NCBI RefSeq assembly: GCF_000208745.1 | Contig: NC_030853.1 | Coordinates: forward strand, 27,886,061-27,950,060 | Length of the DNA: 64,000 bases | Direction of reading: 5' to 3' | Source of the DNA: Theobroma cacao | Lineage: Eukaryota; Streptophyta; Magnoliopsida; Malvales; Malvaceae | Shown here: in pieces, positions 11,283 to 29,590 of the stretch | Layout of the letters: each line of letters starts with the position of its first letter | Numbering within the stretch: position 1 is the stretch's first letter | Program-made: the position numbers and the translations under genes | Notes under the pieces: generated by a model | What the model was told of the DNA's origin: nothing | Database searches by the model: none | The model's input: only the letters and a program-made list of their open reading frames with translations

Positions 11283-14025
11283 TCATATTCTCCTTAACTG
11301 CGGGTAATTTTCAAGCAATTCCTCAACTGACAAAGAATCAGTCTCATCTTGAGGGGTCCAGAGTACCTCTACACCCTAAAAGAAAGATAGAAATTAGTAC
11401 ATATTAGACATCAAATATGAATGAATAAGCTAGAATGGCAAGTGAAGAATCTCTTACCTTAGTTTTGCTAGAACAGATTTCTCCCAAAGATTGCAAGGCC
11501 TCCTTCACATCGTCAGTTGTCCTGATAGTTGGCAGGTTGTGTGCACCTTGCACGGCCACCAGTACTGTTACCTGTGTGAATGATATATGTATTGAAGAAG
11601 CTTGATGAGATGAATACAGGTCAAAGAAGTCCTCATGAGGCGGTCTGTTAAACTTATAACTAAAAATTTTCATGATGAAATGGCAGAAAATAACCATGGA
11701 ATGCGTACCACTATGCAGTCCTTGTTAACCTTGTCAGCTTTTGGAGCAACAGCTCTTGTCCTTTTAAAATTGTTGATGTTTACCAGTGACTCTACGTCAA
11801 ATTTCTGCCTTTCTTCCTTGGAAAGTCGTTTAAAGTGCTGTTCAGCGCCTCCAATGGTCCAACAGCGAGTTACCTTTGCGGAAAATCGTCAGAATAATAT
11901 TGTAATTCAGTAGAATAAAGGCGACTGTTTCATCAAAATAATACTCAACAATACAACATTATCGAGGCTTATTAATTGAACATCTTTCCAGTGCACAAGG
12001 AACCAAATATTGCAATTTACCCTACTTACAATCTACTACTGAAACACGCACTTAAATGGAAATGATACCATAAAATTTTATGCTCAATTGAAGTGTGAAA
12101 TAAATCATTGTGATATGATATGAAAAACAATACAAAGGAACCATCAAATGAGACAGCAATATGCAAGATGGACTTACAAACGAATAACCATAAAGATAGT
12201 AATCTGGATGGCGAAGCAGTGATGATGTTGTTTCTGGAATCAAAACAAGAGAATTAGATACTTTGATATGAAGCTGACTTCAACTACTAGGAAGTTGGCA
12301 TTTCAAGTGTTTGTGAATTGCATCTGATTCTTGAGCACATTTTAGTGTTCTACCCTGGATTATAATGGTAATAAGATAGGCAGCAGAGAAGAAAGAACAG
12401 ACAATCAATTATGCTGCCATGAGAATTTTTGTGTTGTTTGAAGAAGCAGGGGAAGTAAAGGAGATAAAACTGAAACACTAGAATTAATACAACTCAAAAG
12501 TGTACAAAATCCCAAAAATTACCTTCCAATATCAGTTGCCAGCCATTTGCTGTAGAAGTGTCTGTTGTGGTGGCAATTTCAGTCAGTTCTCTTTGCAAAG
12601 AACGAGCTTTTGCAGATAAGCCAACCTGAATAAAAGGTGAAGAAACTTTACTAGTGTAAATCCAGTACTCCCTATAAGGTCGCATGTCATAAATAAGCAA
12701 AATATAAGAAAAATAAAATAAAATCCTGCCTTTTTGCTTTTTGAACTTTCTCAAGTACCAAACACAAAATGGAAATTCATCAAGAGAGCCACACAGACTA
12801 AAATAATATCCAGGGGTGAAACAAACCACAAGTCAGAACCTGACGATGTACCTGAAGGCTGAAGCATAAGGAAGGTATCTCCCCCCTTGAAAATGCAATG
12901 CAGAAGAGTAACACCCGTAACTACCCCGAAAGAAACCCAGAGCAATATCAAAATTATTGGCTCAACATCACATACAATTGCACTTTCAGAACCCTCACCA
13001 CTGTCATAGTTACTACCCATGGCACCACTAGAGGAAGAAGCATAGGAGACATACATGAAGCAGAGGAACAGAGCGAAAACGATGACAAGTTTTAAAGGTT
13101 TTGCTGTGAACTTGAATGCAATTGTAGTGAAAGATTTTTCTTGTAAGAGAAAGAATAGAGCTTGGGTGGATTTATAGAGCTGAACTACAGAGAGGGACTT
13201 TGGAGTTCTAAGCGGGAAAGGTTCATGGGAAATCAGGACCGTCTCATTGTTTTGTGCCCAACAACTAACATGGGACAGCCCAATTGGACAGTTGTGATTC
13301 CTCTGGTATCTTTTCACTTGTATAGTGGAAAGCTGTCACATTCATAAACATGAAAATTTCTTATAGAAAGCACCGAGAGTCTAGCCTATACTATCCTTGA
13401 AAGGTAAACTTCATAATATGATTATCAACTGAGGGTAACTTTTGATAGCAGCAAGGTTTCATGATCATTTCTATCCACTGCCTTAAAGGGTTAGAAAAGC
13501 AATCGATTCATGTTGCTAAAGCTCTGTTGTAGACTCTAATTGAATACTAGTAATATTTCCATAGCTAGTAAGAGAAAGCATGTGAACGAATAGCTGTGAG
13601 TTTGGTACAATAAAAAAGAACAAATTTTATTGATAAACAAATGATACTAAAGCAAGGAAGTGGAGCCTTACCTGAATTTGTAGAATACTTGTTCCACCTT
13701 CCACAAAGTTAAGGTATACCAAGTATGAAGCTGCTCCCATAAAAATGGTTAGCATTACATAAGCACCAGCAGCCGATTTAGAACCATTCCCTTGATTGGC
13801 GTTCATGGAAAATCTAGGATGGGAGTCGTAGAGCCCATAAACACTAGATGAATGATGATGGTGATAATCATGCCGGCGCGAAGAAGGTGAACTCCCTGAA
13901 GAGAAAGAAGATCCGCCCATTCGACCACCAGAAGCTGCAGAGGCTGCATATAGGTTGTGGGATATTAATACGGCTACAATAACAGCAAGAAGTGAAAGTT
14001 TTACAGAACTCTTTAAAACCTTCAT
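11283..14025 (-). CDS. DUF1517-family membrane protein, 294 aa (exon 1B spliced to body)
   Basis: Six exons on the minus strand: 13672-14025, 12523-12625, 12178-12233, 11709-11873, 11458-11571, 11283-11375. All are GT-AG and in phase, giving 295 codons with the stop. Residues 1-30 are a hydrophobic signal or transit segment, 33-62 are Gly/Ser/His-rich (DYHHHHSSS), and 85-107 form a membrane segment. The body (119-294) matches the DUF1517 family known from cyanobacteria and plants, which includes the plastid protein FLAP1: SLQRELTEIA.T.DTST, SLLRHPDYY, ERQKFDVESLVN and a C-terminal EVLWTPQDETDSLSVEELL. The biochemical role is unknown. The model uses exon 1B because the nearer first exon (1A) has lost its ATG and frame. 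However, AATAAA just after exon 1B suggests B may also end on its own as a 132-residue product. Whether 1B really splices to the body is uncertain. Confidence 0.65.
12852..13122 (-). pseudogene. Defective alternative first exon (1A) of the DUF1517-like gene
   Basis: This exon lies in intron 1 of the 1B model and is homologous to exon 1B: a hydrophobic leader (KPLKLVIVFALFLCF), SYASSSSGAMGS, then a membrane segment and FKGG. Two defects are visible. The expected start codon is ATT (13120-13122, in ATT GCA TTC AAG). A run of six G (C on the plus strand) near 12881-12886 shifts the frame, so the donor CAG|GTACAT at 12852 leaves the wrong phase for exon 2; with five G the end would read SLCFSLQ and join correctly. 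It has its own TATA box (13171-13177). It was probably the original proximal first exon. A downstream ATG (MYVSYASS) could still start a short product. Confidence 0.65.
13171..13177 (-). promoter_or_regulatory. TATA box of exon 1A
   Basis: CTATAAA on the minus strand, about 50 bp upstream of the ATT codon that stands where the start codon is expected. Confidence 0.5.
13626..13631 (-). terminator. AATAAA polyadenylation signal after exon 1B
   Basis: AATAAA on the minus strand, 41-46 bases past the donor of exon 1B and just beyond the in-frame stop of the unspliced reading frame (13627-13629). It corresponds in position to AATAAA 9134-9139 behind copy C, and both lie in alignable 3' flanks. 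Confidence 0.45.
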
Positions 14026-14104
14026 GGAGCAAAATCAATTGCTGTTTTGGGGTGAGAATGATGGAGTTAGTAAATCTGATAGAAGAAGATGGAGCTTTTT
14101 CTAT

Positions 14105-14410
14105 GCAAGCGAGAAAGCTTAATGCAGTGGGTTTTGGGCTTTCGGGTAGCTTATATATAAATAGTTAAATACCATAAAAAGACCCCGTTTTCTTACATGC
14201 CATTGGTTTTTAAAAGGGCATAGCCAGCCCCCATGTAAGGCGGCAAGTTGCTTGAACTTGGAAACTTCCATGTAGATGTAATGCAACGCAAAGTTGCTTG
14301 CCTTGGAACAAGTCATTATGGCATCCCATCGTTAACGAAGGGGATCTTTTTATCAGGATTACTCGCCCTTTACTCACTTTTTCAATTTTCTCAGCGCGGA
14401 TTTCAATTGG
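14105..14410 (-). repeat. Promoter repeat, copy B side
   Basis: Partner of the repeat at 10271-10560. It holds the copy B TATA box and the conserved block around 14195-14260. Confidence 0.7.
14151..14160 (-). promoter_or_regulatory. TATA box of copy B
   Basis: TTATATATAA, about 125 bp upstream of the ATG at 14023-14025, embedded in the duplicated promoter. Confidence 0.6.
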
Positions 14411-14780
14411 CATGCTTCTTTTGTATATCTCATCTCTATATTTAAGTATTTGGTCCAATAATAAATTATAAATACATGTTTTAAAATCCTTCTTTTTCAA
14501 TAGAAAAGAAAAAGTATTATAAATTATAAATACATATTTTATAAATACTCGGTAATTTTTTTCTCGAAACTGTAAGTCAATTTTCATCAGTTTAAGGATG
14601 ATCAAAAGCTTTGGAAGGTAACTAAAATAAACTCTGTTTTTTCCATAACAAATTAGTTGAAATATTTTAGAATATTTCTTTATTGTAGCAAAGTATATAA
14701 GAAATTACCGGTTTTCTTGCTAGAGGATTGACGTTTATAGATAATGCAGTGTAAGAAAGCATAGTTCATCGGCAAGTCCA
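14411..14780. other. AT-rich spacer
   Basis: No gene or clear repeat beyond a short duplicated motif (AAATTATAAATACAT at about 14463 and 14519). Confidence 0.5.
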
Positions 14781-16806
14781 ATGGATGGTAATGTGATGGC
14801 TGATCCTGATTCAGAGTCCTATTTTCAGTCTGATACAATAGGTTGAAGGCATATTAGCAGCTCACTTTTCAATAGTCCTGGTTTCCTTGTTGGTTTTAGC
14901 ACTAAGGGTTCTTCAGATCCTGATACGCTTCGGAGCCCTACTTCTCCTCTTGAGTTGAGAGTTTTTGCAAATTTTAGCAACCCATTTACTGCACGTTTGG
15001 TACAGAGAATAGCTTCTATTCTCATGGTTTTGCTCTACTTCCGTTTGGTACAGCAATGCCATAAAAAATAGCTATTATTTAGTAATAACTATTTTTTAAA
15101 ATGAGGCAAAACTCACGCATAATTACACTCGAGCTTCTCCATGAGTTTTGCTATTCCATGACTGAGGGAATGGCTCTAAAATATAATAAGATTAAAATTA
15201 CCCTTATAACTTAAAAATATTACAATCCTAGACTTATAAATACTTTTTTTTCTTTTCATTTTCCCTTATTCTTTCTCTCTCTTCTCACATTCTTTCCTCT
15301 CTCATTCTCTCTCTAATTGGCACTCAACACCGGAGATGACGTTGGTGGCGATGGCGGCAGCAGTGACGAGACGACGATTTCACTATCGAATATGATCGAA
15401 AAACGTCGATCTAATCTTTTTCGACAAGATTCAACTGACATCCAGTCAGATTTGGCACTCAACGACCAAATCTGGTCGCGAGAAGCACCAGATCTGGTGC
15501 TTCCTGATCAGATCCCACGGTTAGATCTGACACTCCATGGCCAGATCCAGCCGCGGGAAAGCACCGATCTGGCACCGTAGTGGCCAAATCTAGCCACCTG
15601 ATGCGCCAAATCGACGTTTTATTACATCGGTCGCCTTTCCTGCGATCGGCCCATAAAGAAAAAAAAAGAAATAAAAAAAAATTATTTGTAAAATTTAAAA
15701 TATTAATATTTTATATATAATTTAAACATTATCAATATTAATATAATTAAAATTTTAAAATTTTAAAATTTTAAAATATTAATATTTTATTTATTAAATT
15801 ATTAATATATTAAATTTTTAATGAGTATAAAAAATAAAAAATTATTAATATTTTAATCATAATAATATTAAATTATAAATAAAATATTATTAATAAAATA
15901 TTAATAATTAAATTATAGTAAAATATTGATATTTAAATTATTAATTATTAATATTTTAATTAATTATAAATTATTAATATTTAAAATATAAATTAAAAAT
16001 AAATAATTATATATATAATAAAATATATTTTTATTTTTTTACTTTCTATTCTTTTTTTATTTTAAAGTTATTGCTACTAACCAAACATTGTAATAAGTAA
16101 TAATAATTATTCATATTCTATTTTATTCATCATATCAAACTACGTAATATTTATTTTATTCTATTCTTATCTATTTCGCGAACCAAACGTGCCCTTAGTG
16201 TTATGTCTCCTAAATCAACATTCCAAAATGATTATGAATTAGATCATATGGTGAAGACCTTGATTCTCCAAAGAGAAAGAATATAATTTTTCGGACCACA
16301 GCTGAAGACTAAATTTCCTTACTCCACAAGGTATTCCAATGAATTCCTTGGTAATTCTCTGCCTAAGAACTACATAATTTCACAACTTTTCCAAACCAGA
16401 AAACCCAACACCAACTCAGGGGATTCTAGTCTTGTCTTTGGAATTGTGGAAGTGCCATTAGAACCCAAAACAGATTCCAGCTGCTTCCTTTTCGTTTATG
16501 GCCTCAACCAAAAACTCCAATTTGAGTGCCAGAAGTTTTACTTCAGAGGATAGAACCACCAGCTTTAATAGTTCATCTCTGCCAATTGGAAGGGCCTTGC
16601 AAGTAGATGATTCTTTGGTAAGTAAACCAAGTTCACTTCCTATGCCCATTGGGCATAGCATGGGATCTCTCTCTGCACGCAAGATAGAGCTTTCTGAGGA
16701 TCCCACTTGTATAATTTCTCATGGTCCAAACCCCAAAACAACTCACATTTTTGGTCACTGTTTTTTGGAATGCCACAACAATGAGTTGACCAATTTTTTA
16801 AAATGA
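14781..16806 (+). pseudogene. FCS-like zinc finger (FLZ/DUF581) pseudogene split by a transposon
   Basis: The left part (14781-14988) reads like an FLZ N-terminus: DSESYFQSDTIG, then a stop, HISSSLFNSPGFLVGFSTKG and RSPTSPLELRVFANFSNPF. The right part resumes after the TIR element at 16195 with FGPQLKTKFP and, in other frames, SLPKNY, ending in the family block ELSEDPTCIISHGPNPKTTH and HCFLECHNNELTNF (stop at about 16804-16806). FLZ proteins are adaptors that bind SnRK1 through a C-terminal Cys-rich domain. That domain, normally on the next exon, is not visible downstream. Premature stops, frame changes, the transposon and the missing FLZ exon make this a pseudogene. Confidence 0.8.
14989..16194. 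mobile_element. Non-autonomous TIR DNA transposon, 1.2 kb, TTA target duplication
   Basis: The left end is CTGCACGTTTGGTACAGAGA and the right end, read from outside, is GGGCACGTTTGGTTCGCGAA; both continue into GAATAG-rich subterminal sequence with further TTTGGT motifs. TTA flanks both ends (14986-14988 and 16195-16197). Removing the element and one TTA joins the two halves of the FLZ reading (NPF|SV), which confirms insertion. The interior is extremely AT-rich (15660-16040) apart from a GC-richer segment (15310-15640). No transposase frame is present. TTA duplication and TIR length fit PIF/Harbinger-type non-autonomous elements, but the superfamily is inferred. Confidence 0.8.
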
Positions 16807-17603
16807 ATCCTAGATGTAATAGAAGTAGTAAATTATTTATAAAATATATCAAATCTATATATTAAAATAAAAGTTTTAAATGTGAGAAAAATCTTATGCT
16901 ATGTTAATACCAACTTATAAGTTTAGAAACTTTTATGTGTAATTAATTCTTTTTTCTTTTACTTGGTTTTGTGCGTTTGTGTTTTGGCAGCCCATGTTAA
17001 TGCCTATGCAGGGACTGATGTTCCTGCTGTTGTTGATGTTCTTGAATTTTATGTTGCACCAATTTTGTGTAACAGGATCGGCATTTTGTACTGTCCTGCT
17101 TTGCTTTTGTATGTATAGAGTGTTGATGCACATGACAGGTTAAGCAATCTGATTGGCTTAGCCAGAGATCCACGGTTCTACTCGGCAATTCAATAAAACA
17201 CATAATTTAAAAAAAAATAAAAAAAAATTATAAAAAGAAAGTATAACCTAAAGAAAAGAAAAGAAAAAATTAAAAAGAGGGAGATCGGTTATAAAAGTTT
17301 CATGACGTGGAGTTGGACAATCCTGGTCCAACCAAGAACGCAATTCTCCAAGCAACCAAACATAATTGAAAATATTTCCCTTCATTTACCAAAAACCCTA
17401 GTTACTACTAATTGCTCTCATATCAGCTTCCGCGCCGGCGCCCTCACTAAAATCCCCCACCAGCCTCAAACCAAAAGAGTAACTTCGGAGAAGAACCTCA
17501 ACCAAAGTAAGTCTCTCCTCCCTGTAATGAATCTTCATGCAATACGTATATATATATATACACGTATATTTAGGCTTCTTCTTTGGGTTGTGATTGCAGA
17601 GCG
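16807..17603 (+). other. Spacer, promoter and 5' UTR intron of RPS24
   Basis: No coding exon. A 5' UTR exon probably ends at 17516 (AAA|GTAAGT), and its intron runs 17517-17599 (TTGCAG), ending four bases before the ATG. A 5' leader intron is common in plant ribosomal protein genes. A TA/CG-type repeat (TATATATATACACG) lies inside the intron near 17548-17566. Confidence 0.6.
17393..17400 (+). promoter_or_regulatory. Telo-box (AAACCCTA)
   Basis: AAACCCTA about 210 bp upstream of the RPS24 start codon and just before the 5' UTR intron. Telo-boxes are typical of plant ribosomal protein promoters, where they link expression to growth. Confidence 0.7.
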
Positions 17604-19676
<2,073 letters not shown>

Positions 19677-22015
19677 GATCTTATCATCATAGATTATGAG
19701 CTAGTTTCTTGCAGCAATACAATCAATCCCCTAGTCATTTACCTCTATTTCTTTTTGTTAGCTACTGAACTTCGAATGAAATGCCGAGTTCCTTTCCATT
19801 TTTAGTATCCATTTAAATTTTGTATTCTGCACCTACCATACCCGTTCCTATGGAGATTTGTTCTGCAAGGAGTTTTTTTGGGGTCAAATTTGCATCTGGA
19901 CTAGTTCATATGCCTTCTGGCTTGATGCATTGTGGTTTTTGCACTTACCAATATATCGACTCTTTTTCTTAAGAAAGGGGAAAAGAAAAAAACAAAAGGA
20001 AGGTCACCAATTTGCCTAATATATATATGTTGGTTTGGTTTTTTGCCAAAAGAAGAAGGCTAGATTCTGTTTTTTTCCTAATACGGAATTAGAAATTCCA
20101 TAAAGATAACGGAGATTCTGTTTTAATATTTAAAAATTATTTCCAACAAAGGAGAAAATAAAAGGCCCCAAATTAATTAATAGCTTCTTTTTGGCCTTTT
20201 GTAGTACCATTGCGAATGCAAAATCCAATCGACGACGACGTGGGGACCACGACCATCCACGCCCTGGCATTTTCCATAAAAAAGAAAGAAACTTTACATA
20301 GTACGAGTGCTTTTTCATTTTATTTAATCAATTTGAGACATGAATTTCATAAAAAAAAAAAAATGGAAAACAGTTATCGAAAACGTGGTTCATTTGGCAA
20401 ATTGATGAGACAGCAATAAATACCAGATTGTAAGCGTTTTCTACTACGATTTTGTTTCTTCAGCCTTACTTTTTGACTTTATACCATTAATCGTCCTTGT
20501 ACAACACCCAAAAACTGTTCCCAACTGTACTAACAGCACGCTGCCGCCTTCACCGAAAATGGAGTGTCATAGTACGTAGTTACCAGTGTCTCTCTTTTGT
20601 TTTTTCCTCACTCTATCTGAAGATTACGCTAATGAGTGTTGACTACAATAATCATCAATTGTGATATTTAATGTAAAAATTTTCCGTCATAGAATTATCT
20701 TAATCGCTGTCTTTAGACATTCAAAACCCTCAAATTATATACAATATAATATTTGGAAAAATAGAGAAATTTGACTGTAAAACAGATTCAATCAAACTAT
20801 AAAAAATACAAAAGGGGATTATAATTTGAATACAATAATGGCATCTGATTTGACTCTAAGGTCAATGCGCCACACACTCCCAAAATTTACTCTACCTCTT
20901 GGTAAATGTACTATTGGATAGATTCCACGAATGTCAATAACAAATGATCTGTAATTAGGGACTGATGAGAGAAATAATTCAGGGCTGACACTGCTCCTCG
21001 AATAGATTATGGATAAGGTTTGAAACAGTAACTTTTAGGCTGTCAATCCAGGGGGGTTAAAAGCTTAAAAGGCCCGAGAGAGTTTAAAGTTTTGAACCCC
21101 AGCCCCAGAAAGGGTAAAAAGCCAAATCTTGTTTTCACCAAAACCGCTATTAAAATTCCCGAACCAAAGCATCCTGATTTCATCACGGTCATACTTCACC
21201 TAAATCCGCAATAAGATTCCATTGTCTCATCCCACCCGCTCTCGCTTCACGCGCTCTCCCTCGCGATTGCACTTCACGTTTCACGTTAATCCTCTTTCAG
21301 ATTTTCCGTTGATTGAAACTTTAAAAAATAGATAAAAAAACGGCTCAGTCAAACGGTAAAAACAACCACTGCCCTCAAGGCTAACGAGAGACTGCCGCGT
21401 AAGCAAACGACACCGAAATCGTGTGCCCCATCTGACGTGGCACGATCGAAACGATGCCGGATCGTCCTACCCCGTTCCTTGTAACCGCAAGATTTGGAGG
21501 GAAAAAGGCTGACGAGATTAATTAATCAATGGAGCCAAAAAAGAAAAAACCAACGTGAAAAAAGAAAAAGAAAATAAATAGTACTAATAATTAATAATTT
21601 CAAAACGGCTTTGGTTTTTCTATTTTATAATCCAAAGCCGAAGTTTGTATGTCTCTCTCTTCCTCTCTCACACACCATCTATTTGTTTCTCTCTTTTTCT
21701 CTTCTCGTGTTCTTCGCCGGTAAATTACGTCAGCGATCACCGGTGAATTGCCACTAATAACGATTCGCGTTTTCTCTACGGCAAGGTATCATTCTTCGCC
21801 AAAGCTATTATCTCGTTTAGAAATCTGAAGGTTTTTTTTTTAAAAATTTTTATTGGTTTTGGTTTTCATTTTCTTTGCTCTGGGAATTTTTCGCTACAGA
21901 TCTGGTGGATGAGAGAGATTTAGGGTTTCTTATGTTGTTTTTAATGGGTTTTGTTTTGAATTTGTGATGAAATTGAGGAAAAGAATAGGAATTTAGGGTT
22001 TTTGGTTTGGTTTTG
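19677..22015. other. Intergenic DNA and 5' UTR of the PHD/GNAT gene
   Basis: 3' UTR of RPS24, then AT-rich spacer without a supportable gene. From about 21640 the CT-rich stretch, followed by two TAGGGTTT motifs (near 21919 and 21992), is the likely 5' leader of the next gene. Short frames at 20130-20419 show no family features. Confidence 0.5.
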
Positions 22016-28901
<6,886 letters not shown>

Positions 28902-29249
28902 TGAAATCCTTAACTTTTTGGTTGTATTATGTAATTACCACAAGTTTAAGAAAAGATTTAATTTTTTTCCCTCCATTGAAATTTAATTAGCATCTCACTT
29001 TTTTTAAACTTTTAAATTCGATTACATAACTAGTTCATTTTTTTTAAAAAAAATTGTACTATAATATCTTTTTGCTTGAGTTAAAATATTGAAAGATCAT
29101 TATCACTTAAAAGAAAATAATAATATAAGAATAAATTCCAACTAAAAGAAAAAGACAAAAAACTAACCTTCTTAACCAAATTATACAAAGATGCATTAGA
29201 TAAATTCAAACCAAAATCAAATAATTAAATACGTAAAAATAGTATAATT
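28902..29249. other. 3' flank of the PHD/GNAT gene
   Basis: AT-rich 3' UTR and spacer up to the copia element; nothing else seen. Confidence 0.5.
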
Positions 29250-29590
29250 TGTTATGAAATATGGGCCTATTACACCACATTAGATCAATTTAAATTAGAG
29301 TGAATCTAATAAATAATAAATGTATTATCTACATTATAAATATTTCAAAATTCATCTACATATGGATATTATCTAGGTAATAATGTGAGATTTGTCAAGA
29401 AGATAATTTAATTTAAAGATATATTTTAGTAGGAGTTGTGATAGTTATGCTTCAACTATAAATAGAAAGTCACTTTACTCTTATTTGTATCACAGTTATT
29501 TTTCATTCCAAGCATTGTTTCAGTAATACTTAAAGAGTATTTTCTCAATATCCCTCTTTTCTTCCTGTTTCTATTATTTCTTTTCCAGCA
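29250..29590 (+). repeat. 5' LTR of the copia element
   Basis: Begins TGTTATGAAATAT and ends near TTCCAGCA, with an internal TATA-like ACTATAAATAG near 29455-29465. The right boundary is approximate. Confidence 0.75.

Noticed and set aside
12494..13317. Exon 1A plus body as an independent intact gene starting at ATG 13317
   Set aside because: ATG 13317 lies upstream of the TATA box at 13171-13177, and exon 1A ends in the wrong phase for exon 2.
22007..22015. Upstream TTG start for the PHD/GNAT protein
   Set aside because: The first ATG in frame is at 22016; a TTG start is not expected in a plant nuclear gene.
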